Of a stretch of DNA of 8,234 nucleotides, positions 1 through 5,982 are shown in pieces. The notes below the pieces were generated by a model. That model was not told the origin of the DNA. It searched no databases and saw only the letters and a program-made list of their open reading frames with translations. The translations under genes were made by a program, and so were the position numbers. The DNA is taken from positions 1 to 8,234 of the forward strand of contig JAGWBL010000035.1 of assembly GCA_021295935.1 (NCBI GenBank), in the 5' to 3' direction. Every line of letters begins with the position of its first letter. Within the stretch, counting starts at the first letter, position 1. This DNA is from Pseudomonadales bacterium. Its GTDB lineage: Bacteria > Pseudomonadota > Gammaproteobacteria > Pseudomonadales > Azotimanducaceae.

Positions 1-1
1 C

Positions 2-175
2 TTCCTCAAGCAACAAAAGGTGCTCGTGATCCATGGCGGCGGTTTCAACCTGACCAGCACGGACCATTTCCGCATGGCGTTCCTGCCCACCATTGATGAG
101 CTTGCGCAGGTGATGACGAGACTCGAGGCCTTCCTGTACGGCTACTCGCAAGTCCCTGCGAAGCGCAAGCGCTGA
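2..175 (+). CDS. alaA: AlaA-type alanine/glutamate-pyruvate aminotransferase, C-terminal fragment (5' end outside window)
   Basis: The open frame enters from the left edge and gives 57 residues before TGA at 173-175. It reads as the last segment of a class I PLP-dependent aminotransferase. The pattern VLVIHGGGFN, then DHFRMAFLP, then a helix ending in LEAFLYGY matches from memory the C-terminus of E. coli AlaA (YfbQ), which has a GxxFN turn, a DHFRIVTLP strand and a final FLxGY. Family knowledge: these cytoplasmic enzymes move the amino group between glutamate/2-oxoglutarate and pyruvate/alanine. The Arg of DHFR in this strand is the usual carboxylate-binding arginine of the fold. The PLP lysine lies upstream and is not visible. 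The short basic tail VPAKRKR looks lineage-specific. Other class I aminotransferases of the same clade cannot be excluded on 57 residues. Confidence 0.72.
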   Translation, partial: FLKQQKVLVIHGGGFNLTSTDHFRMAFLPTIDELAQVMTRLEAFLYGYSQVPAKRKR

Positions 176-322
176 CGATCATCTCGGCGGTGTGTGCAGC
201 CATTCCCGGTTCTGCTTGAGTTGCAAGACGCGCCGGCCCAGACACCGTATTGAAGTTTGCCCCACGGATTCAAGAGCCAAGACAATCAGTCCGTCGCTGC
301 CATGTCTGTGTTGAGGCTGAAC

Positions 323-359
323 TTGGCGCATCACCCAAGTCTGGACTTGGTTGCGCCAA
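323..359. terminator. Interrupted inverted repeat between convergent genes, possible bidirectional terminator
   Basis: An outer arm TTGGCGCA (323-330) pairs exactly with TGCGCCAA (352-359). An inner arm CCAAGTC (335-341) pairs with GACTTGG (344-350). The arms are separated by a four-base bulge (331-334) on the left and one base (351) on the right. That is up to 15 base pairs around a tight loop; opening the last C-G pair leaves a CTGG tetraloop. It lies between the convergent aminotransferase and TusA-like genes, about 150 bases past one stop and 70 past the other, where a shared terminator would be expected. No T-run follows on either strand, so it is not a classical intrinsic terminator. 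It could instead be a REP-like element, a 3'-end stabiliser or a protein site. Confidence 0.45.
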
Positions 360-428
360 TCGGCGCTTCTGGGCCAACTCGATCTCCAACCTGCTCATGG
401 AGAGTCCCGACAACACCCGCAGACCGGC

Positions 429-719
429 CTATCCCTTGCGTATGCGGAAGTAGATCACGCCGTCCTGCTCCCTGCACTCCTCGAGCCGATGTCGCATGTG
501 GTGGCAGAAGTTGCTGAAGTCTCGTTTCGTCGTGGAGTCCGTTGCCTCCACACGCAGGAGGTCCCCCGAATCGAGTTCTCGAATCCGGTTGCGAACTCGC
601 AACAGAGGCTCAGGGCACACCATGCCCTTGAGATCCAGCTCCTTCAGGTCAGGCATCAGGTCGAGACGCGTATCGCAATGATCAACCCACCCACATTGGC
701 TTTGGTCGCGATGTAACAT
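429..719 (-). CDS. tusA: TusA/SirA-family sulfurtransferase (sulfur carrier)
   Basis: The 96-residue frame on the minus strand carries a complete TusA-like domain from about residue 24: ELDLKGMVCPEPLLRVR, then a strand LLRVEATD, then STTKRDFSNFC, ending FRIRKG. Cys35 of the CPEP motif is the expected persulfide-carrying cysteine. The later TTxRDxxxFC motif and the RKG end closely resemble E. coli TusA, where the protein relays sulfur from IscS towards tRNA 2-thiouridine synthesis. The start is uncertain. ATG at 719 has GAGG ten bases upstream and gives a 21-residue leader with two extra cysteines (Cys9, Cys15). The internal ATG at 656 gives a family-typical 75 residues but has no visible Shine-Dalgarno. 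The 719 start is kept on the ribosome-site evidence. A related TusA-like paralogue (YedF/YeeD type) is possible, so the symbol is a family assignment. It is divergent from the gene at 785. Confidence 0.85.
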   Translation of the reverse strand: MLHRDQSQCGWVDHCDTRLDLMPDLKELDLKGMVCPEPLLRVRNRIRELDSGDLLRVEATDSTTKRDFSNFCHHMRHRLEECREQDGVIYFRIRKG

Positions 720-729
720 AGCCGAAGTG

Positions 730-733
730 CCTC
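730..733 (-). promoter_or_regulatory. Ribosome binding site favouring the 719 start of the TusA-like gene
   Basis: Read on the minus strand this is GAGG, ten bases before the ATG whose first base is 719. No comparable site precedes the alternative ATG at 656. The spacing is slightly long, so this supports the longer protein without proving it. Confidence 0.4.
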
Positions 734-774
734 GTGGAGTGCAGTCCGCTTCGCGCGGCTTGCCAATTCGAGTC

Positions 775-778
775 AGGA
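775..778 (+). promoter_or_regulatory. Ribosome binding site setting the start at 785
   Basis: AGGA lies six bases before ATG 785. It decides between this start and the in-frame GTG at 734, which would place 17 extra residues ahead of an otherwise ordinary signal peptide. Confidence 0.6.
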
Positions 779-784
779 CTCAAG

Positions 785-2050
785 ATGCTCCGATCCTCGT
801 GCATCCGTTCCGCGTTTGTTGCTCTGCTCGCGATCTCGTCCGCAGCGGAGACGGAGAAGGCCAATTCCGAATGGGGCCTGCCACCAGGCCTTCCGAACGC
901 TGAATCCGAAGAGGTCCAGCGGATACGCGAACTGATTCGAACGGAGGAATACGAAGCCGCCATCGAACTTGCGGCAGCCCAAGTGGAGGAGATTCTAGGC
1001 AGAACGCACCAGTATGACCACGAACTGGTCGCACCGCTGACGCTCTTGGGAGACGGCTTCCATGCGATGCAGGAGTTCTCGCTCGCTTTGGAGTCGTACT
1101 TGCAGGCGCGCCAGCTCACCCGCATTGCAAACGGCCTGAACTCCCTCGACCAGGTGAACCTGCTCTATCGCGAGGCCAGCACGCTCTACGCGATGAACAG
1201 GGTCGACGACGCCAACACGTTGCACGAGCGTGCGTTCACGGTGTTCCGCGAACAGTTCGGCAATCAAAGCCCCGAACTGATTCCGGGCATGCAGAGGCTC
1301 GCTTACTGGTACCTCTCAACGGGCAACATCTTTGCGGCCCGTTCCGTGTATCGCGGATGCGTAGCGCTTGCCGAGGAAAGCGTCGGTACAGGCTCCCGCC
1401 CCGTGATCGACTGTCTTAAGGGCCTGGCTCGGACATATCGCATGGAGCGGTGGAGCAGGTCGGTCAGGCGGGTGGTCGACCACCGACCGCCTACCCGCAA
1501 CAAGAGAGAGCGCAGGGAGCGGTTCAAGACCACGATCAACGACTACAAGCCCGGCGAACGCGCGTTGCTGGACGTTGTACGCATGCTGCTCGACCAAAAA
1601 GCGCCCGACCTTGATGAACTCGCGGCGGCAAAGCTCGAGCTCGCGGACTGGTACCTGCTGTTCGAGGACTGGAAGCGAGCTTTTGTCATCTATCGCAACG
1701 TGCTGAAAACGCACGCGTCCGCTGACTCGAACAGTTTCGTGAAGCAAGAACTGTCGGCCCCCAAGTTGCTGCATGTCCCCTATCCCAAGGAGCCTGCGCC
1801 CGAGCGGTTGGAGGACTACGCTCGCCAGACGATGGCAAGGGTGGAGTTCGAGGTGAGCGTCAATCGAGCCGGCATGGTCAGCAACATCGCCTTGGTGGCC
1901 GTCGAGCCCGCTTCGCTCGACGAGCGGCGCTACCAGACATCGTCCAGGTACGCGCGGTTTCGACCCGCGTTCGAAGAGGGTGTCCCAGTTGCCGTCGACG
2001 CCGTGCCCTTGATCTACGAGTTCCTTTATCTCAAACCCAGAAACGAGTAG
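785..2050 (+). CDS. Exported helical-repeat (TPR-like) protein with C-terminal TonB-C-like domain
   Basis: The protein has 421 residues. It starts with a Sec signal peptide: a basic N-end, the hydrophobic run FVALLAISSAA, and probable cleavage after Ala21. Residues about 45-220 and 270-310 are amphipathic helix pairs of TPR character, with EEYEAAIELAAAQVEE, FSLALESYLQARQL, VDDANTLHERAFTVF and DWKRAFVIYRNVL as the clearest. A strongly basic segment, about 219-246, interrupts them. Residues about 346-416 resemble the TonB C-terminal fold: VEFEVSVNRAGMVSNI, then RFRPAFEEGVPV, then IYEFLYLKP. In true TonB this domain contacts outer-membrane receptors. Here there is no uncleaved N-terminal anchor or proline spacer, and no exbB/exbD is visible, so it is not a canonical energy transducer. 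The likely place is the periplasm. The start at 785 is chosen for its AGGA site and clean signal peptide. The specific function is unknown. Confidence 0.85.
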   Translation: MLRSSCIRSAFVALLAISSAAETEKANSEWGLPPGLPNAESEEVQRIRELIRTEEYEAAIELAAAQVEEILGRTHQYDHELVAPLTLLGDGFHAMQEFSLALESYLQARQLTRIANGLNSLDQVNLLYREASTLYAMNRVDDANTLHERAFTVFREQFGNQSPELIPGMQRLAYWYLSTGNIFAARSVYRGCVALAEESVGTGSRPVIDCLKGLARTYRMERWSRSVRRVVDHRPPTRNKRERRERFKTTINDYKPGERALLDVVRMLLDQKAPDLDELAAAKLELADWYLLFEDWKRAFVIYRNVLKTHASADSNSFVKQELSAPKLLHVPYPKEPAPERLEDYARQTMARVEFEVSVNRAGMVSNIALVAVEPASLDERRYQTSSRYARFRPAFEEGVPVAVDAVPLIYEFLYLKPRNE

Positions 2051-2222
2051 GTGGCGCGAGCGGACCTGCTATGCCGGGACCGCCAGTTGGACTCGGCGAC
2101 GGCGACCTCGCTCGAGAGCTGCGTCGCTGGCGACACGCGCGGTTGAGTCGACGCGTCCGCAGAGGGAGAGTCGAGGCGGGAATTGGCCCTCTCACACCGA
2201 AGGTCGGAAAGCCCTTCCAACT

Positions 2223-2231
2223 TGATACAAT
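2223..2231 (+). promoter_or_regulatory. Candidate extended -10 promoter for the lipoprotein operon
   Basis: TG-A-TACAAT is an extended -10 element in which TACAAT differs from the sigma-70 consensus at one position. No good -35 hexamer is found 16-18 bases upstream, as is common for extended -10 promoters. Transcription would begin near 2238, leaving a leader of about 100 bases before ATG 2342. If it is active, the operon from 2342 can be expressed independently of the gene at 785. Confidence 0.35.
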
Positions 2232-2329
2232 CGAATGCGTTGTTAGGGAACCTATCAGACTCACCGGTATCCAAGAATAACGGGATCGATCAGTTCTGGA
2301 CACCCAGCAGCAGCTCGGCTTTGGAAATT

Positions 2330-2334
2330 GGGGG
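2330..2334 (+). promoter_or_regulatory. Ribosome binding site setting the start at 2342
   Basis: The run GGGGG ends seven bases before ATG 2342. Starting here places the lipoprotein signal at the N-terminus, whereas the upstream in-frame ATG at 2183 would put 53 residues in front of it. Confidence 0.5.
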
Positions 2335-2341
2335 TAGAGCA

Positions 2342-3208
2342 ATGCGGACCAAGGCGCGCCTTTTTCCGATACTGGGGGCGGTACTCCTGCTCCCGCTTGC
2401 ATTCACGTTGCAGGGGTGCATGAATCCCTTCCCCAGCATCATGAAGGATCCGCCTAACAATACCAGCGGGCCCAACATCCCCGTGCCCACCATTCCGGTG
2501 GGCGGCGGCCAGTCCAGCGGCGCTGGGGATACCGGGGACGGAAGCGGCCAGCAAGGCGGAGGCAGCCAGCAAGGCGGAATGGGCGTTCCTCAGCCCTTGC
2601 CGCCCATGTTGCCTGGGGGCATAATTCCGGGAAATCCGAAAGATCCGCTCGGCAGCATCCTTCCCGGTGGCGGCAACCAACCGGACAGCGGTGGGGGATC
2701 GGACAGCGGCAATTCCGACGGCGGCTGGGAAACCAGCAATCAACTGCCCGATCCGCTCCAGCTTCCCGGCATGCCAGTGCCGAGCTTGCCAGGCGAGGGG
2801 GATGGTGCGGACCGCGGCGATGGCGAAGCACAGTGCGACAATCCCATGGAAACGGTCCTTGGCGATCTGGACGGCAACATCATGGATCGGCGAAACGAGG
2901 CCAAGGATCGCGGCAACTCGGATGGCTCCAATCAAGAGATACCCGGTGCTGAAGACGGTGGAATCGAACCCGGAAGGGATGGCAACGTCCCGGGTTCACA
3001 GCTTCCCGATGCAGACCAGGAAGCAGCGGCGGGTCCCACACCGGCGCCCTCTGCCGGTCCGATGTCGAATCCCGACAAGGCCAAACCTGATGCCAAGGAC
3101 GACGACATCATCGCACGCCAACTTCGTGAAGCCGCAGAAGCCGAAGAAGATCCGGAGTTGAAACAGAAGCTCTGGGAGGAGTACAACAGGTACAAGTCCC
3201 GCAGATGA
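2342..3208 (+). CDS. Low-complexity Gly/Pro/Ser/Asp-rich lipoprotein
   Basis: The protein has 288 residues and no recognised family. It opens with a lipoprotein signal peptide: basic MRTKAR, a hydrophobic core, and lipobox LQGC with the lipidated Cys26. The residue after that cysteine is Met, not Asp, which by the Lol rule predicts transfer to the outer membrane. Residues about 36-250 are low complexity and probably disordered. Neutral Gly/Pro/Gln/Ser stretches such as GGGSQQGG and LPGMPVPSLPG come first, then acidic Asp/Gly/Asn-rich sequence with one further cysteine (Cys165). The last 35 residues form a charged predicted helix (DDDIIARQLREAAEAEED onward, ending KSRR), the only clearly ordered part outside the signal. 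It could be a flexible tether from the outer membrane with a C-terminal docking helix, but that is inference. Its stop codon overlaps the next start in ATGA. Confidence 0.8.
   Translation: MRTKARLFPILGAVLLLPLAFTLQGCMNPFPSIMKDPPNNTSGPNIPVPTIPVGGGQSSGAGDTGDGSGQQGGGSQQGGMGVPQPLPPMLPGGIIPGNPKDPLGSILPGGGNQPDSGGGSDSGNSDGGWETSNQLPDPLQLPGMPVPSLPGEGDGADRGDGEAQCDNPMETVLGDLDGNIMDRRNEAKDRGNSDGSNQEIPGAEDGGIEPGRDGNVPGSQLPDADQEAAAGPTPAPSAGPMSNPDKAKPDAKDDDIIARQLREAAEAEEDPELKQKLWEEYNRYKSRR
2543..2578 (+). repeat. Two-copy 18-base in-frame tandem repeat in the lipoprotein gene
   Basis: Units 2543-2560 and 2561-2578 agree at 16 of 18 bases and share a 14-base identical core, GCCAGCAAGGCGGA. They encode SGQQGG followed by GSQQGG. 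The multiple-of-three period keeps the frame, so copy number could change without breaking the gene. Confidence 0.7.
2683..2709 (+). repeat. Nine-base direct repeat at 18-base spacing in the lipoprotein gene
   Basis: GGACAGCGG occurs at 2683-2691 and again at 2701-2709. This is the same 18-base period as the tandem repeat about 140 bases upstream, again inside Gly/Ser/Asp-rich coding sequence. It may be a decayed repeat unit or a chance result of biased composition. Confidence 0.45.
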
Positions 3209-4446
3209 GGCGAACTTGCGGCGGAACCATCGCCGCCCTTCTCGCGATATCGGCGCTTGCCGCCTGCGAGACACATACCTTCCGATCGGTCGACCGTTCG
3301 ATGCCAAGACAGGTGGCGACCCCGATCGCTGAGGAACTCCTGTTTGACGTGGGCGTCGCGGTTCTCGATTCCAACGTGCCAAAGTCGTACGACGACCAGG
3401 TTGCCCTGAACATTCCCCCTGAGGTGCGTCGCGCAGAAGCGAATTTCATCCCGTTCCAACTGAAGAACTTGTTGACGTCCACCGGCAACTGGGGTGCGGT
3501 GCGTGTCCTTCCTCGTCCTTCGTTGGCGGTCGATGTCGTAATCGCGGGCAGGATCCTGCATTCGGACGGCGAGCGGCTTGTGCTTCAAGTCTCCGTCTCG
3601 GACGCCAGAGGCATCCTCTGGTTCGACAGGGTGTACGAGTCTCTAGCAAGCAAGTTTGCCTACCAATCGGGCGTGCCGTCCGGCATCGACCCCTTCCAAG
3701 GCATGTACGTGCGCATTGCCGACGACATGCTGGCGCACAGCGAGACTCTGACTGTCGAGGAACGGGAGGACATCCGCCTCACCACCCTGATGCGGTTCGC
3801 TCGCTATTTCTTGCCCGATGCCTTCTCCACGCACCTGTCGGAGAGCGCGGACGGCGAGTTCACTGTCACCCGGGTGGCGTCGGAAGACGACCCCTCGCTT
3901 GCTCGTGTCCGAGAAGTCCGCGAGCGTGAGTACATCTTCATCGACACCTTGGACGAGTACTACGGCCGGTTCGCTGAGGACATGATCGGCCCTTACCAAC
4001 ACTGGCGTTCAAACACCTTTTCGGAAGCCATTATGTATCGTCAGCAACGCGAGTTCGCTCGCACCCGGCTCATTGCCAGCACGGCCATGATCCTCTCCGG
4101 GGCGGTGATGCAACGAAGCACCAACCAGTGGATCGAGCTGGCCGGCTACACCAACGTGGTGGGCGGCGCTGACGAATTCGTCCGCAGTTTCAAATCTCGT
4201 GAGGCAGCCAAGATCCACTCCGAAACCCTCATCGAGTTGGGAGTCAGCGCCGAAGCGGAGATCATTCCCCACACCATCGAGCTTGAGAACGAAGTGCTGA
4301 CGCTCACGGGAACAGTCGAGGAGCAGTACGCTCAAGTTCGGACCGTTCTCCGGCGCCTCTACTTTGAAGACCTCGGACTTCCCATGTCGGAGGATGAGTC
4401 GACGGAGCCCGAAGCCGCGTCAGTGAGCGATGACGGACAGGAATGA
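3205..4446 (+). CDS. Uncharacterised lipoprotein, possible BON-like C-terminal motif
   Basis: The protein has 413 residues. The signal peptide MRRTCGGTIAALLAISALAAC carries a lipobox LAAC with Cys21 followed by Glu, so sorting to the outer membrane is plausible. Residues about 46-150 look like a compact alpha/beta domain: strand FDVGVAVLD, helix RRAEANFIPFQLKNLL, strand GAVRVLP, strand VVIAGRILHSDGERLVLQVSV, then DARGILWFD. This layout recalls TolB-N or CsgG-like periplasmic domains, but I cannot assign it. Residues about 180-345 are mainly helical and aromatic. Residues 351-387 (EIIPHTIELENEVLTLTGTVEEQ and the helix after it) resemble a BON motif, a fold tied to membrane or peptidoglycan contact. 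The C-terminus is an acidic tail. It overlaps the previous gene by four bases (ATGA) and the next by 17, implying translational coupling. No function is known to me. Confidence 0.85.
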   Translation: MRRTCGGTIAALLAISALAACETHTFRSVDRSMPRQVATPIAEELLFDVGVAVLDSNVPKSYDDQVALNIPPEVRRAEANFIPFQLKNLLTSTGNWGAVRVLPRPSLAVDVVIAGRILHSDGERLVLQVSVSDARGILWFDRVYESLASKFAYQSGVPSGIDPFQGMYVRIADDMLAHSETLTVEEREDIRLTTLMRFARYFLPDAFSTHLSESADGEFTVTRVASEDDPSLARVREVREREYIFIDTLDEYYGRFAEDMIGPYQHWRSNTFSEAIMYRQQREFARTRLIASTAMILSGAVMQRSTNQWIELAGYTNVVGGADEFVRSFKSREAAKIHSETLIELGVSAEAEIIPHTIELENEVLTLTGTVEEQYAQVRTVLRRLYFEDLGLPMSEDESTEPEAASVSDDGQE

Positions 4447-5965
4447 GACAGCTAGCGAAGTAGAAGGCCCGTCCGCTTTCGCGAACATCGCCCCGACGCA
4501 CCCGGACCTCAGTCGGGACAAGCGAGTCGGACCTCGCTACCGAAGATCCAGACCCGGACTTCGGGTTTCGCTTCAAGTCTCTGCCCTTGGCGCCCTGCTG
4601 GTTGCAACCGTGGTGATCCTGGTCAACGTTCGGGGCGACCGCTTAGGGGAAACTGGCGCTTCCGGCTCCTCCGAAGTTCATGTACCCCCTGCGGAGCCTG
4701 CTGCCGCCGAGCGAGTCGAGCCGTTTCGGGACATCCAGCTCGAACGGGCACGCGACGAAGCCCGAGAGGTGCTCAAGGAGTTCAGTGGACTTCAAACCAG
4801 CATGCAACGGACCTACAACGGAGGTTCGTTCGACATCGAACGGCTCCAGGGCATCCTGGCGACCGCTTCCGACGGCGACGTTCTCTTCGCCGAACGCGAC
4901 TTCGAGGAAGCGCTGACGAACTACAAGCAGGCAACAGCGTCGCTCCGCAGCTTCCTCGCCGATGCCGACCAGACCGTTGAATCCCAGCTCCTTTTGGCCG
5001 ACCGACACCTGAACGCCAGGAACGAAGAATCGGCGCGGAATGCGATCGACACGATCGAGGCGATTCGACCCGGCCTGACGGCATCCGAAGAGTACATGAA
5101 GAGATTGGCGGCTTTGCCGGAGTTGCGCCGGCTGATTCGAGAAGCTGGCCGGGCGGAGCTTCGAGAGGACTATGGACTGGCGCTTTCCTATCTTGTGGAC
5201 GCGCGAAGTCTCGACCCCGCCACGAACGGCATCTCCGAACGCATAACGCAAATGTGGGAAAAGATCGAAGACAGACGCATTCGCGAGCGGTTGTCGGTTG
5301 CCTACACGCACCTTCGCAATCGCCGATTCGACGAGGCCGAGAGAGCGTTCGAGACATTCCTGCAGGCCTTTCCCGACAACAAGAGTGCGCTTTCCGGTCT
5401 CCAGGAGACCCGCCAGAACAGAACTGCCGAGGAGCTACAGAGACTCCGTGACGAGGCCGAGGCCGCGGAACGTTCAGATCAACCTGTCAATGCACTGGTC
5501 CACTACCGAAAGGCCTTGCAGATCGACGCAACGCTGCAATTCGCCAAGCATGGACTGGAGCGGCTCAGCACCGTTGGAGACGCCATCGCCATTGCCGACC
5601 GCATCCTTGAGGACCCTCATGTTCTGTCCTCGGAAAGCGAGCTCGAAGCTGCACGCAACGCCTTGACCGAACTCGAAGTCCACAGCAAGTTCAGCGCGGG
5701 ATCTCGAAGTCGAGCCGAAAGCCTCGGCAAGCTCATCATCTATCACATGAGAGAATTCCCGCTCGTGCTGATCTCCGACAATTCGACGGAGGTGATCCTG
5801 CCTTCTGTGCAGGCGCTCGGATCGTTTGCTCGTTTCGAAGCCACCCTTAGACCTGGCCGGTACACAGTCATTGGAAGCAGGGATGGTTATCACGACGTCC
5901 GGAAGGAGATCATCGTCGGCCCCAACATGCCTCCCGTCGTGATCCAGTGCGACAAGCCCATTTGA
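4430..5965 (+). CDS. Single-pass membrane protein with periplasmic TPR-like repeats and a PEGA-like C-terminal domain
   Basis: The protein has 511 residues. About 45 cytoplasmic residues end in a basic stretch (RVGPRYRRSRPGLR), followed by a transmembrane helix at about 46-67. By the positive-inside rule the rest is periplasmic. Residues 100-180 are helical and include a possible short coiled coil. TPR-like helix pairs lie near 150-177 (FAERDFEEALTNYKQA), 239-263 (REDYGLALSYLVDARSLDP), 287-316 (LRNRRFDEAERAFETFLQAFPDN) and 343-367 (NALVHYRKALQIDAT). Residues about 443-507 form a beta-rich PEGA-like domain with RPGRYTVIGSRDGY, the module that is repeated in the next gene. The start overlaps the previous gene by 17 bases with only a weak upstream GTGAG, so coupled translation is likely. 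A role as a scaffold in an envelope complex is inference from the domains and neighbours. Confidence 0.87.
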   Translation: MTDRNETASEVEGPSAFANIAPTHPDLSRDKRVGPRYRRSRPGLRVSLQVSALGALLVATVVILVNVRGDRLGETGASGSSEVHVPPAEPAAAERVEPFRDIQLERARDEAREVLKEFSGLQTSMQRTYNGGSFDIERLQGILATASDGDVLFAERDFEEALTNYKQATASLRSFLADADQTVESQLLLADRHLNARNEESARNAIDTIEAIRPGLTASEEYMKRLAALPELRRLIREAGRAELREDYGLALSYLVDARSLDPATNGISERITQMWEKIEDRRIRERLSVAYTHLRNRRFDEAERAFETFLQAFPDNKSALSGLQETRQNRTAEELQRLRDEAEAAERSDQPVNALVHYRKALQIDATLQFAKHGLERLSTVGDAIAIADRILEDPHVLSSESELEAARNALTELEVHSKFSAGSRSRAESLGKLIIYHMREFPLVLISDNSTEVILPSVQALGSFARFEATLRPGRYTVIGSRDGYHDVRKEIIVGPNMPPVVIQCDKPI

Positions 5966-5982
5966 GTCGATGATCGCTGGCA

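Larger units (their letters stand above)
2051..2341 (+). other. Intergenic gap holding a candidate promoter and leader, no convincing gene
   Basis: These 291 bases separate the TonB-C-like gene from the lipoprotein operon. A 69-codon arginine-rich frame at 2071-2280 resembles no family I know and lacks a good ribosome site, so it is not called. The AGAGGG/CCCTCT pair at 2161-2166 and 2187-2192 has a 20-base loop and no T-run, so it is not a terminator. The base composition turns more AT-rich from about 2220, where the candidate promoter lies. No riboswitch is recognised in the roughly 100-base leader. Confidence 0.5.

Noticed and set aside
250..716. Plus-strand open frames in the gap and opposite the TusA-like gene
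   Set aside because: They overlap one another and run antisense to a clearly conserved TusA domain. Their translations resemble no family and have irregular composition.
714..719. TAACAT as a -10 element for the gene at 785
   Set aside because: No acceptable -35 hexamer lies 16-18 bases upstream, and the TG before it is in the wrong position for an extended -10.
785..2050. Annotation as a TonB energy transducer
   Set aside because: The N-terminus looks like a cleavable signal peptide, there is no Pro-rich spacer, and no ExbB/ExbD partners are in the window. Only the C-terminal fold is TonB-like.
2071..2280. Sixty-nine-codon arginine-rich frame in the gap before the lipoprotein operon
   Set aside because: It has no recognisable domain and no good ribosome site, and it runs across the candidate promoter. 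It is better read as chance openness in GC-rich DNA.
2261..2935. 224-codon minus-strand frame opposite the low-complexity lipoprotein
   Set aside because: It is a shadow of biased codons on the plus strand. The plus-strand gene has a signal peptide, a lipobox and operon context, and the minus frame has none.
4643..5311. 222-codon minus-strand frame opposite the TPR protein
   Set aside because: It is antisense to a gene with a clear membrane helix and TPR-like repeats. The translation shows no family motif.
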